DNA of 64,000 bases, from contig JBAMJV010008851.1 in the NCBI GenBank assembly GCA_037951105.1, forward strand, positions 1 through 64,000. Reading direction: 5' to 3'. The position numbers and the translations under genes are program-made. Positions within the stretch are counted from its first letter, which is position 1. Every line of letters starts with the position of its first letter. The notes below the pieces were generated by a model. The model was not told the DNA's origin and made no database searches. It saw only the letters and a list, made by a program, of their open reading frames with translations. This stretch comes from Echinarachnius parma. Its lineage: Eukaryota > Echinodermata > Echinoidea > Clypeasteroida > Echinarachniidae. Positions 45,290 to 57,602 of the stretch are shown one piece after another.

Positions 45290-46448
45290 AGTCCCATATG
45301 GGCATACGGGCATAATCATTTTCACCAGGGGACTGAGGTCTTTTGCCCGAATGATGCCATTTTCAAACTCTCGGATTGAGGGAGCGGGGTGGGGGGGGGG
45401 GGGGGGGGGGGGGGCTACAGCCCACAAGCCCCCCTCCCCGCCTCGTACTCCTTTTACCAACATTCGAAATGCTATAATATATTAACTTTTTTTCTCGTCC
45501 GTGGCCCAGTCGGGCAAGTCAAATCAAGATAATTATCTCAACTGCTAACAGCCCAAAACCTTAATTTGATGGCCCCAAGCAAAAACATTAATTGAACAAA
45601 ATTTGTTATATTTGGTGGCCCACAGATATTCTCTAGTTGCCCCGGGCCAGCTTTTTTTGTATTATATATTTCTGGTCAATTCTCTCTGTCTTTGATTTAC
45701 TTCATACAACTGTTCCTCCATCCTCCATCATTGAACAAGAAAGGAGTGTGAATCTAATGATAACAGTTTTTATGCATATATTCATGATGAAATTTCATAA
45801 ATATTTGAAATTATAATATATTTTGTCAATGTCAATGTCAATCGGGGTAGGTCCGGAAAATCGTCTTTTGAAAACTATAACTTAAGATTTTGATATTGTG
45901 TCTTCTAACAGTTAGGTAATGCCCGTCATTTTTTGTTGACATTTTGGAATTTAATGAATTTCGTGTAAGTTATTAAACAAACTCAACATTCTGTTTTAAA
46001 TAAAACATTTCAAAGAAGGGAACATGTCTCCTTAACCAACTTGTAAGTTTTTATTTATATTGTATATAAAATCATCATACTTGCGACACATAAGTGGTAA
46101 ACCTTGTCCACATGAACAATGTTAAAGCCATCATGCTCTATCTGGAACGCCTTTCAAATTATATTTTCTGGTATAATACACATGAGTGGCCACGTGGTGA
46201 CAATCTACGCGCTCGTTCCCAAACCTATCTGGCATATTTTTAAAATTGTGTTATCTGGTGTTTTTTTTTGGTATCATTCTCTATAATATGAGTATGATTA
46301 AAAAAATACGCCGGATAGTTTTGGGAAGCATCGTGTCCCAGTGGTGTGGCTTCAACACTTGCCAATGCCGTTCCTGTCCGCATAACACGGGCATGGCAGG
46401 TGTCGCGATGTCCTTAAGCCGCTGCAAGCCGAATGCAGCGCTGCTCCT
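45290..46448. other. Non-coding region with a long G-run
   Basis: A poly-G stretch of about 25 bases ends at 45414 and is followed by a C-rich segment that pairs with it. No coding signal was seen. Confidence 0.6.
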
Positions 46449-46682
46449 TAAGGCCCGGTCTCATATCACCAGATGCCCGACGGAGAGTACAATATTTTCT
46501 ATCCGTTCGTATGCGTTTCTTGTCCGTTACTTGTCAGGCGATGTACGTTGTTCTACCCGGCGGAATGTTTTGTGCATGAAGCAATGGAGACGACTTTCAC
46601 CACCGGATAATTTGATTCCACAAATTTTCTATTCGTCGGGCATCCGTTTACGCTATCCGGTGATATGTGACCGGGCCTTTAG
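46449..46682. mobile_element. Foldback element, TAAGGCCCGGTCTCATATCACC ends
   Basis: taaggcccggtctcatatca and ccagatgcccgacgga pair with cgtcgggcatccgttt and tccggtgatatgtgaccggg ccttta. A 158-codon open frame across it (46246-46722, plus) is judged a by-product of the element. Confidence 0.85.
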
Positions 46683-46924
46683 GTATAGCGGTGTATACGT
46701 CGGCGCCATTTTACGCCCTTGACGCGATACGCGTTAATGACTAGGATGGTGGGAGGACCACGTTATTATTTTTTCAGAGATGAATAAATGATACAGAGCT
46801 GGTAATTGTGACACGGTCTAATTCACCCATCAGGGCATGATCCCAACGGGTTTGTCCACGTTTCAATTGCTTTGAAACGGCAGTAGTATAAGGACAGATA
46901 CCGTAATATAACTCAACCATATTG

Positions 46925-47174
46925 GCCGGTATTCTACTAAATTAGGCCGGCCTAAAGTGCTAACTAAGTGTTGACTAACCCCCGACTAAGTTGATAACTT
47001 TAGTCCGGACTAAAATGTCATATTTTGGTAATTCTAGTAGGCCTGTTTATGACTTCAAGCCACCCCAAAGTTTGCAGGTTTAACTAATCTGAGGTGTGGA
47101 CTTAAGTGTGGATTAGTTAGTCCAAGGTTATGAACTTAGTCCAGCCTAAGTTGATACATTTAGTAGAATACCAC
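46925..47174. mobile_element. Foldback element, GGTATTCTACTAAATT ends
   Basis: ccggtattctactaaattag is mirrored by acatttagtagaataccacc. Inside, gactaagttgataactttag and tccggactaaa pair imperfectly with ttatgaacttagtccagcct. About 250 bp. Confidence 0.82.
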
Positions 47175-47189
47175 CCATTGTGTATACAT

Positions 47190-47275
47190 GTGTTGTGACA
47201 CGAGGGGATGAGTGCCTGACTCCCGAACCTGAGGTCCCCGGTTCGAAGCCCGATTCAAATCCCTGCTTTTATACA
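47190..47275 (+). ncRNA. tRNA-like element
   Basis: A B box GGTTCGAAGCC (47240-47250) is preceded by cctgactcccgaacctgagg, and a T-run follows. It sits between a foldback and a tandem array. The A-box half is weak, so a functional tRNA is unlikely. Confidence 0.4.
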
Positions 47276-47284
47276 TAGCTGGTA

Positions 47285-47700
47285 TATCACTACCAGCAAG
47301 ATATTTCATCCGCATTGCTGCTGCTCTCAATCCAGGAGTATACATTGTTATCATCAGGATACTATAGTCATTTGCTGATTCTGGACTATAATCTATAAAC
47401 GCGTATTCCTTAACGCGTGTATATGACTGGTCTATCAGCAAGATTTTCATCCGCATTGCTGCTGCTCTCAATCCAGGAGTATACATTGTTATCATCAGGA
47501 TACTATAGTCATTTGCTGATTCTGGACTATAGTCTATAAACGCGTATTCCTTAACGCGTGTATATGACTGGTCTATCAGCAAGATTTTCATCCGCATTGC
47601 TGCTGCTCCCAATCCAGGAGTATACATTGTTATCATCATGATAGTCATTTGCTGATTATGGACTATAGATAGTCTATACAAGCGTGTCTTAAACGCGTGC
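47285..47700. repeat. 141-bp tandem repeat, 3 copies
   Basis: gcaagattttcatccgcatt recurs at 47296, 47438 and 47579. Copies are highly similar; the last loses a few bases. As 141 is a multiple of three, a 190-codon minus-strand frame with a 47-residue repeat stays open across it. No promoter, splice sites or domain support a gene. Confidence 0.93.
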
Positions 47701-48942
47701 GAAAGGTAAGCCTGGAACAAAATTTCTTTCAAAATGACGATTCTGACCTAGACAAGAGTATTTAAACGCAAGCTTAGGTCAATTGAACATGACAGGTAGT
47801 AGACTACGCCTATCACTTCTCTTCAAGATCAACCAAGGACATCATTACGGGCATTAGTCACACACTAATAACCACAAATGAAACATTACTGAGTAAAAGA
47901 AGGAACAGAATAGGAGAGAAACAAAAAAGGTCCTCGAATGTCAAATGTTAATACGAAAATACTTTTTTTTTTTTTTCAATTCCTACCCTGTCAACAGTAA
48001 TTCGACTTGACATTGATAAATTTACTAATTTCTCTTTTTTCGCCTCGTTCATCTTATCCCATTAACTTTTTTGTTTCTTGTTCGCGCGCTTGATGAATGC
48101 ATGTGGCGGGAAAAATAAGGATCATTGTCATCGGGGGATGTTTAATGCACGTCGTTGACAGGATAATTATGAGAATAATTCGATGAATCGACTCCGCGGG
48201 GAGAGGTGATATATTTTTCAGTAACACGTCAAAAAACAGCGAGGACCGAATCCCATCAATAATGAATACGAAATGTGGTGAAGAGGGAATATAATAATAC
48301 AATATAATAGAGAAAATTGATTTAGTTGCGGGCGAGCCCTGACTTTTCCAAACTTTTATACACGGTCACGTCTGACCCCTAAGCCTCAAGGGAAATGTGG
48401 CAGAGTGACGTCATTCGCACGCTGGGGATGATGGGTAATTCATGAGGCGTGAACCCCGTGCAATATCGAATTCACTCCCGATTCTCTTGGCGATAAGTAT
48501 CATGAGTATGCAGTGGACAAAATATCACTTTGCGCATGCTCAGTAGAACATTCGGTATCAGATGATCATTATAGCATGTTCGCTATTTCACTTGAGATGT
48601 CCGCGTCGAGCCTTCTTGCTCATGCAAAATGCAAGATGTTTATGACTTTGTTCTGGCTTGAATAACAACACATTGCAATCTTTTCTAGTAAAGATGTACA
48701 ATAGATGTTTAGAAAAGGGACTATACATTTCAAACTAGTGTCAATTTTCAAGACACTTTAAAACAACATTATTCGATCATAAATGACAGCACTATCCTCA
48801 GAAGGTCAATTAAATGATACACAACCGCCGGTGACATACACAATTATCTAGATAACAGTTAAATTAGACCGCGTTATAATTACCAGTTATTTATCATTCA
48901 TGTTTTTTCATGAATTGAGTTTGATGATCAGAACAACCACTC
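47701..48942. other. Non-coding region
   Basis: AT-rich with a T-run at 47965-47978 and a GGCGGGAA site at about 48105. No gene was seen. Confidence 0.6.
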
Positions 48943-49286
48943 ATTAAAGGGACTTAAAGTAACATTGTCTAAATCCTCAAAGCTTAATACTTGGAACTCT
49001 AGTGGTTCTCTCATACATTATCATATTGAAGTTCAAAAGATATTTACGATTGAAGTGTTCAGATATGAAATTGTCTACGGGATAATTTAATGCCGTGTAC
49101 AAAGTAAGTACAATGAGTTAGTGACTATCACTTTGCATTTTTGCTCATAACTCAGTCAAAAAAACATTAAATTAACGTTAATTTTTCACACATTACTTTG
49201 TGGACATATCAGATCACTCCAATACACATTGTATTAATCACTCATCACTTTTTTCACTTGCCAACAAAGTTACTAGAGCCCTTTAA
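48943..49286 (+). mobile_element. Family A inverted-repeat element, internal deletion
   Basis: TTAAAGGGACTTAAAGTAAC (a small insertion in the terminus) and AAGTTACTAGAGCCCTTTAA bound it. The segment around acaggtttcggtttttc is missing compared with the copy at 43622. Confidence 0.88.
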
Positions 49287-49651
49287 CGCTCACATTAATG
49301 TACAAGCGCAGATTTGCACCCAGCATGCACTATGTATAATTTGTATACAGCTGTAATGTACCCGACATGCAAAGAGTTATTAAAGTCCTGTCATAACGGT
49401 TTTAACACAGTTATATAGATAGCATACGGCCGGGAACGGCATTGGGAAGTGTTGAAGCGACACCACATGTGGGGACGCTTTCCTTCTAAAAAGTTACTGA
49501 CAGTCTGTAAAGGCGTCAATGATTTTTTTGTTTTGTAATATTGGGGCTGAAATATTTTGCCCGAATAAAATAATTCCAGTTGAGAATATGAGAACAGAGG
49601 CGATTTTGCTCGAAAAAAATGTTTTTACACAAAAATTAGTTGATTTTGCCC

Positions 49652-50004
49652 TAAGGACTGTTGGTATTCTTTCTTAGATAGGCCTAGTCCTCATTTCTAA
49701 AAAAGGACTGTTGTAGTCCTAGAAAGGAATGCTTTTTCGAGCTTGTATTATATAGTTTTTATAAGAACTACAGCGCCGGTAATATTTTGAGGAGAGGATG
49801 GGTGGTAGGACTCCTGACGACGGACAGTCAACCTGTTCAAAACGTCGAGCCCCTCCTACCACCCATCCTCTCATCACAATCACAATGAATACCGGCGCTG
49901 TAATTCTTATTAGAACTACAAGTTCAAGAAAGAATACAAACAGTCCTTTCCAGGACTACCACAGTCCTTTTTAGGACTATCCAAGAAAGAATACCAACAG
50001 TCCT
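49652..50004. mobile_element. Nested foldback element, AAGGACTGTTGGTATTCTTTC ends
   Basis: Outer arms aggactgttggtattctttc and gaaagaataccaacagtcct pair perfectly. Further pairs lie inside: aaggactgtggtagtcct-type, and ggagaggatgggtggtagga with tcctaccacccatcctctc. The centre is gacgacggacagtcaacctg. Confidence 0.85.
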
Positions 50005-50119
50005 GCTCTGGACTCTCCAATCCTCCCTTCTCATATGGTGCAACCGCAAGCCGACTGTATAATCTACACCACCATGGAAGCCGATACTTACTCGTACATC
50101 AGTAATTGAAGTTTATTTA

Positions 50120-50175
50120 ACTTACCTGAAACATCATCGTGTGAAGAAAGTGATGGTCATCCAACGGAGCACGGT
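50120..50175 (-). promoter_or_regulatory. Recursive-splice-site-like junction (acceptor fused to donor)
   Basis: On the minus strand, a long pyrimidine-rich run (about 50175-50205) and a branch-point-like TTCCTAAC are followed by an AG-free stretch ending TTTCAG, and the next bases are GTAAGTT. The junction is between 50126 and 50125. This is the arrangement of ratcheting sites in very long introns. It could instead be the edge of a non-coding exon. The ATGATG just before it would join exon 2 in the wrong frame, which argues against a coding exon end. Confidence 0.35.
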
Positions 50176-50204
50176 TAGGAAGAAGGAAGAGAAATGAAAA
50201 TAAA

Positions 50205-51196
50205 GAAAAATTGGTTATACATTTTTAATTGAACTGAAATCGGTATCGTACATTAATTGCTAAATCAAAATGATGTTGATTATATATGTAGTGGACTACT
50301 TTCAAATGTTACTACCAAACACATTTACAAGAAACACTCTAGTATAAAGTAATTTAATGATGTCCACATTATTGCTGCCTCACAAATTGCAAAAAGGAAG
50401 AACAATCGAAGTATTAACAAATCGACACGGTGTTCGTGTTGTCTTTATCCAACAAAAACACACCCACAAACGCACATACTCGCCCGAAACATGCATAATT
50501 GTAACATTTCCCGAAATTATGTTAACTAAAATATCATCCCGGTTCCCAAAGGGGTAAGCACCAGAAAAAAACATGGGTTAGAAAATACCCTCCGCTGGAG
50601 ATATAATATATAATACATTATTTCGCCCTTTAGCTAAAAATCAATTGTTAATACAAATTTACATTGAGTGCTAAACTTGCATGCAACTGTATGCATAATA
50701 TAAACATGATGCGCGCTGTATTATAATCATAATGTAAACTTTGCACTCACGGTATTTTTGTGTTTTAACTGTTTTTCACCGTATTTGAGGGGTTAAATGG
50801 TGAGGTGAAGATTGATAATATATTATTTCCCCCCTTAACTTTAATGCATGTCGCTTCACTCGCATGCATGACTCGCCAGGGTGTTAAAATATGTATAGAC
50901 ATGAAACCGACGCTCATATTCTCGGAGGGGGTATTTTGTGATTACTCGCTCGGCCCAGTGCGGGGTCGGAGCCAAATGGGGAACCGCATCATATTTTGTT
51001 GACATATTAGAGGAAATCATTAATAATAGAATAGGAAACGGTTTGGGAAGGAACAACAAAACATAAATTGCTCCAGCATTCAATATGCTGTCTACCCTCT
51101 ATAGCAGGCATCTTCCAAGTTTAGTAAAACATTCCACGTACCACAAGGATAATATGTATACTATGTACTATGTACTATGTACCCTGTACCTACTAT
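50205..51196. other. Non-coding region
   Basis: AT-rich. A short direct repeat tactatgtac occurs at 51158-51180. No exon was supported. Confidence 0.6.
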
Positions 51197-51570
51197 GCAC
51201 ACGGCAACCAAAAAAATACACGGGGGCCGATACCTTTGGAATCGCCCCCGTGAGCCACGGCACGGGGGCGAAAAAAGAAAAGAAAACAAATTTTTTTTTT
51301 TTTTTTTTTCTTTTTCAAAATTTTTTTTACATCTTTTTGCATGATCGGAAAGCGCCACAAACGTACCAAACATGGCATAATCGGATAGATCACATCATGA
51401 TAATCATTTATTAGACCCTTGAGCAGTGAAAACGATGTAAAAAAAAAAGCCCCCGTGAGCCCCAAAATAGCCCTCGTGAATAATTTCACGAGGGCGTTTT
51501 TCTCCCTCAAAATTTTCAAAATCGCCCTCGTGAAAAAAAAAAGTATTTTTTTGGTTGGCACACGGGGCCC
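51197..51570. mobile_element. Foldback element with internal GC-rich hairpins and poly-T/A
   Basis: gcacacggcaaccaaaaaaa at the left is mirrored by tttttttggttggcacacgg at the right. Inside are hairpins: gccctcgtgaa-taat-ttcacgagggc (perfect) and cgcccccgtg..cacgggggcg. T- and A-runs occur at 51290-51310 and 51440-51448. Confidence 0.85.
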
Positions 51571-51591
51571 GTTTCATGAAAGGGTCAATAG

Positions 51592-51830
51592 TTAAAGGGG
51601 TAGTTCAGTTTTGGTAGAGAGGGCGCTGCACATCACAATTTCTTTTGTGAGGTAATGAAAAACTGAGTATCGAATTTGAGAGAACATGCAATTTTAATGG
51701 CAGAATAAACTTTATTTGGTCAAAATCGGTCCAGAAACGGCTGAAATATCAATAAATATATCTGATCTTATAATTATTTGGGGCCCAAATAATTAGACGA
51801 TTTTTTCAAAAAATAAAAAAAATGCTTACA
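51592..51830. mobile_element. Family B element, one end
   Basis: TTAAAGGGGTAGTTCAGTTT, ggtagagagggcgct, tttgtgaggtaatgaaaaac and tcaaaatcggtccagaaacg match the reversed right end of the copy at 60117-60677. The other end is replaced by unrelated sequence. Confidence 0.8.
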
Positions 51831-52012
51831 CTTTTTCAATATTTTGTTTATGAACATCAAGTATAAGCACAAACATGATAGAGGGTCTGCAATTGCTAGT
51901 CAAATGTAATGGTCGAAACGACCTTTTATTATTTCAAGGATCAACATTTCGATAATATTCAAACAAAAGTATTTCGTCATCGTCAAGTCCGAACCCTCTC
52001 ATACTAGCTCGT

Positions 52013-52399
52013 AATCCTCACAACTCTATACTTGGAACTCTTATGGCGTTTGTCAAATACATGTACATCATTGTATTCGTATTACGAATAGAAGCATGGA
52101 ACAGCTTTCGGCTTTCCAAAATTAATTTCCGTTATAAAGATAGGCCTATGTATGATTGAAGTGTTCAGATTTATAATCGTCTACTGGATAAATGTGTACA
52201 AAGTCAGTGCACTGAGTAAGCGAATATCACTTCGCGTTTTATAGGTTTTAATAGGTCAATTATTATGATATTCATTTACCGTGGAATTTTCACACATCAT
52301 TTAGTGGACATATCAGATCACAGAAATACACATTTTTTATCAACCATGTGTCAGTTTGTGCACATGTCAACATAATTACAAAATTTATATCCCTTTAAA
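52013..52399 (+). mobile_element. Family A inverted-repeat element, diverged copy
   Basis: Body landmarks cttggaactct, agaagcatggaacagctttc and gtggacatatcagatcaca are clear. The left terminus is lost and the right reads tatccctttaaag. Confidence 0.78.
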
Positions 52400-52909
52400 G
52401 AACGAAGGGAAGATTAACTGACACACGCACATCAAGTGGAAGCTCGAATAAAATGAAATTAAGTCATACATTATCAGTCAACACTGATTTTTGTCTTGCT
52501 ATTTTTAGAGTGAAATTTTCAGAAAATAATTTATCAAAATATACGACCCCGTTATTAAATCGTGCATGAAACAAAATGCTGTTTTGGCTGCACGTTTAAT
52601 ACCTCTATACAGTGCCGATTGCACAGACTTAAACCATACATTACACACACTGTCTACATAACTTGAAACAACTGGCATGCTTTAGGTTAAACCTGCGTTT
52701 TTCATAATATAGGGAGGGCTAACGTGCCCCCGGTTCAACACGTTTCGAATACTCCCACCTTCATAACAACTTCTAGGTCCACCCTCCTACGCCTCTCCTT
52801 TCCTGTTCTCAATTAATCAAACTGCCTTTCCCTCATTTTGGGTGGCCACTATAGCCAGGTGGCTGCTTAGATAAGTTTGAGTATAACTATGTTCTTCATT
52901 TTAATTTTA

Positions 52910-53225
52910 AAAGGGGAGGCAATATGGGAGGGAGGGGGTGGCATACAATTCACCCGTGGGGTAGAGGATCGGAGTGTAGTTCAACCCCCATTCACTGCTC
53001 CCTCGCGACAAAGACATTAAAACATTAATCCTAATTGCTCGAGGCAAAAAAAGGGATGGGGGGGGGGGGGGGGGGGTAGGCATAAATTTACACTTGGGAA
53101 GTTGGGGTAGAGGATCGAAGAGAAGTTCCTTGTTTATATTCCCCCCGCCCCCTGCCAACCCCCATTCACTTCACCCTCGCGACAAAGACATTAAAACCCT
53201 TAATCCTAATTGCTCCACTACATCG
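52910..53225. repeat. Two-copy tandem repeat with poly-G
   Basis: ggggtagaggatcg, caacccccattcac, ctcgcgacaaagacattaaa and taatcctaattgctc occur in both 52913-53043 and 53092-53217. A G-run separates the copies. Confidence 0.85.
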
Positions 53226-55437
53226 AAAGGTTACATCTACCGACGCGGAAAATGGGTGCAAATGCGCGAAAAAGTCAATTAATTGAGGAAAATCGGAGAT
53301 GAACAAATGAAACGACCAACTAAAAAGCATTTATGAAAAAACCTATGTAAAATGTCTAAGGGCAAAAGTCGTCTGTGTTTATTTTTTTTCCAGAACGCGG
53401 ACGCAGCTCAATATAATTATAAAGAAGCTTTGAATAGAGTTTAATACAGTCGTGAGCATGATCGTGGAAAGGGTAATAATACTAGTACCAGAAAACGAGA
53501 TTGAGGAAGAAAAGTCAATTGAGAAAAAGATTGGGAATGTACAAAATTATGATCGTTTTGGTAGCGTAGTTGATGAGTGAAAAGTAACAGAAAACAATCG
53601 GACAGAATCATTAAGATACATTTGTTTAAAAAACTCAGTTATAACAATAAGATTTGCACAAAATCGTTACTTATGATAACATAATAATTGTAATTCGATT
53701 AAAGCGAACTCTATTCGGCTATTTAAACAAAAATAATGAATTGGCCGCGGCCATTCCTTACCATTTGAACATTATTGGTTTTGTACAATGGTTATGGGAT
53801 GGGCAGAGAGAGTGGAGGACTGAGATAGGCCTAGATATGCGAGGTGATGGAAATGTAGGACCAGTGGCGTAGCGTGGTCGGACTGGTGGACTGATTGAGG
53901 GAGGGGGGGGGGGGGGGCGCGAATGATGCGCCCCCGTGTTTTTTGTTCGGCACACACTACACCCCTCAGACAATGTCAGAAGAACCATTGACACGTTATT
54001 CCCCCCATCCCCCACTACCCGCCCCCGCAGTGGGGTAGCTATGGTGTATGTGTGTGTGTGTGTAGGGGGGGGGGGGGGGAGGAGTTCGCGCCCCTAAAAT
54101 ATTTGACAAAACAATACAAAACATAAGTGAAACATCTGTGTACAAATATAAGGTGTGCCCTCAATAATTCACGTACCCCTCAATCAGACCAACGACGCTA
54201 CCCCACATCACAGGGCTGCTCCCACCGAATGATATGCCACCGAACCAATTGGAAGTAATAAATGGTCATCGTGGTTTGATAGATTGGTGGGTATCATAGA
54301 ACGCCACATGGGGATCAAAATGCCGCCACGAGATCAAAGGCGAGAACTGGCGCCAATGTTGACACATTTGCGCGGAAAAAAACCTGCTACCCGGCCGTTT
54401 ATCAGGCGCGCTATAAGCGTAAATATAGAACATGAATTTGGTTCATCATGAGCCTTTTCCCGCGTACATTATGGTCATTTATCAAGCTAAGGCTGGAGGG
54501 GAGATTTATTCAACGTGGTCAATTTGTGAGCTTGTGGCATGTGCACACTGTGGCAGACTATATCCTTTCCGGTAATGAGCTGCCCCTTGGCCCCTTAATC
54601 AGCCCCTATGTGCACCTTACTGAACTGCGCTATAGTGGGCAATGCCCAGACTCCACTGAGAGGCGTAGGGTGTGCATAATTATTGATTGTGAAGGCGTGG
54701 GGCAAGTCAAGTTTGGGCGCACAATTTTTGGGGTGGATATATTTTCCCTTATGTAATTATTGTTTTTGCAAGATAATTTGAACGGCCACTTACCGAACGG
54801 ACCGTCCTTTATTGATTCGGTGCACTTCAATTATTGAAGACACACCCTATATATTGTGTATTTAAAACAAAGATTCTTATTTTTTTGCCAATATTTTAGG
54901 TGCCCGTTCCACCGTCCTCTATAGTTAATTTGGAGGGTATGTACATTATTTGTGGGCACACTCTGACTATTTACCTATTTTCTTCACGTGTGCATCTTAT
55001 TGTTTGTATAGCTTTTATCAAATTATTGTATACAGGGATACGCACCCCTTGCCCCACCTAGATGCGCCATTGCCACTAAATTACATTCATGATCTAATAC
55101 ATGCTGTATCACTTCTGAGTAGACCTAGATCTCCGTTGTCCAAAACTGGACGTGATGTATATGAAGGTAGCCCTTCCAAGTAGTAATATATGCGTCCAAT
55201 TTATCCAGGCTTTAAGGCTCACCCGCGATCGTCCTGTTCTAGATTTCAATCATTCTATGACACATTTATTTTCAAAGGTAAATATACCAGGTTAATACGT
55301 CTGATTTTGTTTGCGTATTTGAATCTTGTATGGTACATTTTCAATACTGTTAAAATAGATAGTACAGTTTTGTTCATAGTGTATTGACATCGGGGCCAGA
55401 GTGTGTTCAAAGTGTGAACACAGTGCATTTACTCCTT
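53226..55437. other. Non-coding region with poly-G repeats
   Basis: agtggcgtagcg beside a G-run at 53862-53917 and a (GT)n/poly-G run at 54047-54080 belong to the poly-G border class. A 102-codon plus frame (54448-54756) has no recognisable domain. No gene is called. Confidence 0.55.
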
Positions 55438-55725
55438 GGGGGTGTTTCACTAATATTCTAAGTTGAACTGAACTCTAAGTTGGACTTAAAACGTATGGTA
55501 AGCCTTTTGTAGCCTTGAAATAAAATATATTTAAAAGCAAAAAATTTAAGTATTATAGACTTTTTATAAATTTACATGAAGAACATGAAATCTCCTTGAT
55601 ATCAATGATTTTGCCTAGTAAAAGGACTTTTACACAAACAAAAAATCAGAAACTAACGGCTTTCCATACTTTTTAAGTCCAACTTAGAGTTTAGTTCAAC
55701 TTAGGATCTTTGTGAAACACCCCCT
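55438..55725. mobile_element. Foldback element, GGGGGTGTTTCAC ends
   Basis: gggggtgtttcactaatatt and aagttgaactgaactctaag and ttggactt pair with aagtccaacttagagtttag, ttcaactta and tgtgaaacacccc. A diverged half-copy lies near 13147-13215. Confidence 0.88.
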
Positions 55726-55825
55726 TTGAAACATAGTGTATGTATACTGTGAATCACAGTGTTCTTTCCAGTATAGGATTTAACATTAATCTAAAGAAGA
55801 TATGAACACACTTCTAATCATATAG

Positions 55826-56320
55826 TGGCCCGAATTCTCATCAGTGGCATAACTTTAGTCTGGGCTAAAAGGACAAAGACTACCAGTAACAAGTAAAAGT
55901 AAAACCGCTTTGCACCTGTGGACACATAGATTGTTGTCATTTGCAAGCGGAGATATTCTAATTGTTTCCTTTCATTATCCAGCCAATCCCTCTATATAGT
56001 TCTGCATAGGCATTAGGACAACGGTCCGATTGCCATTACAGTAATAGTATAACTGGTCATCAGTAATATGTTCTGGATGATCCAAGACGCAATTGTGCTG
56101 ATAGCCGACTAGACTATGACTTGAGTTTAAGGCGGCTCATTGTCCTTTTGCCTATTAAAGCAGCACTAGTTGGATTGACTGGATAATGAAAGGAAACAAT
56201 TAGAATATCTCCGGTGGCAAATGGCAACCATCAATGGTGCGAAACGGTTTAACTGGTTACTGGTAGTCTTTTGCCTTTTAGCCCAGACTAAAGTTGTGCC
56301 ACTGATGAGAATTATGGCCA
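55826..56320. mobile_element. Foldback element, GGCCCGAATTCTCATCAGTGG ends
   Basis: ggcccgaattctcatcagtg, actttagtctgggctaaaag and actaccagtaac are mirrored by ttactggtagtcttttgcct, agcccagactaaagttg and cactgatgagaattatggcc. It is about 495 bp, with halves recognisable at 7.85-8.17 kb and 11.46-11.62 kb. Confidence 0.88.
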
Positions 56321-57570
56321 GTATGTATGCTTGTGTTTAGAACAATGTGGTGTAAAGCCCAACGCACACATAGCCGACTCGACCCGATTCGACTGGCTTT
56401 CAGTCGGACCAGCTCAGAGTATGCGTTGCCTCAGCACTCCGATTTTGCCAGTCGAATGGCAAATTCTGCGATTGTTTAATGCGCGTGAAGAAGTGGGTTA
56501 AAACCCCATCAGCGATCTAAAATTGATATTTGGGTAGTGTGTATAATGTACTCTTTTTTTTTCTCGCGCAAGCGACATTTATGTGATGTCGCAATAATTA
56601 TATTTCCTCCGAAATTACAAAGGCCACATTATGACGTTTCAATATAACTTTATATGCAACTGGTTTCTGTCTTTTATTACCAACCCAAAATAGCTTTCAT
56701 GATGCTATAAAAAAATATATCTTCATGTTTCTATCTTATTCCTTAAAACATTACCCTTTTCTGACAAGGACATAATACAAAAAAAATGAACGGTCGGGTA
56801 ATCGTTACGTATTCGTCATATACACGCCTTGGTAACACACGCGTAATTGTTACCGTTTAAGTATACTATTTTGACCATAACTATGATTGAATGTTTAAAA
56901 CAAGGCCTTTACAGATGGTCTCTTCATAAACCATGTGTTTACTCAATGGAAATGCTAAGACCTAAGAACAAACAGGTTAATATCCGCTACCAAGGATAAA
57001 GTCATTATGGTAACAGCGGGAGTGAGGTTGGATAATGGAATAGGCCTATTAGATTATGATTTGTTTGCCTTTGTGGTGAATCCTCGTGCAATTATGGGTA
57101 TTTGTAATGGGAATCCGGATGATTAGGGGCGTGATGTCTTTCTCGTCCAGGGAAAATATATATACGGGGGCTCAGGGTGAGCCAACCCCCCGAAATGCCT
57201 AAAAAGAGCTTTGAAAATCATGGCACAGCCCCACAATAATGTATCAAAATAATAGATCTATGGGTGTGTGTGTGTGCTTCTGTGTTGTGCTGTGTTTTGT
57301 TGCTCTTTATGTGTGGTGTGCGAGTGTTTATATTTGTTAATTTGTGTTTGTGCGTGTGTGTTATTAGTAAGTTAATTTTAATTGTTAAAATGTCCGTACT
57401 TCAACAAGGACGTCTCCAAAGGGGGGGGGGGGGGGGGCTTCAACCTGCGCGTACGTAATCACGAGCCGCTTCGGGTGGGGTCCATGGTCGGAACCCCCGG
57501 AAGCTTTTGGATTTTAACTATTCAAAGCCCCAACATTATTAGCAAGCATGCACAAGCCAAAAACGGTCTT

Positions 57571-57602
<32 letters not shown>

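Noticed and set aside
46246..46722. 158-codon plus-strand frame
   Set aside because: It spans a foldback element with paired arms and has no recognisable domain.
50126..50160. Coding exon of VGLUT ending at the TTTCAG|GTAAGT site
   Set aside because: Joining it to exon 2 in the required phase passes through TGA two codons before the junction, so it cannot supply the start.
54448..54756. 102-codon plus-strand frame
   Set aside because: Composition is not obviously coding, no family is recognised, and it sits among repeat fragments.
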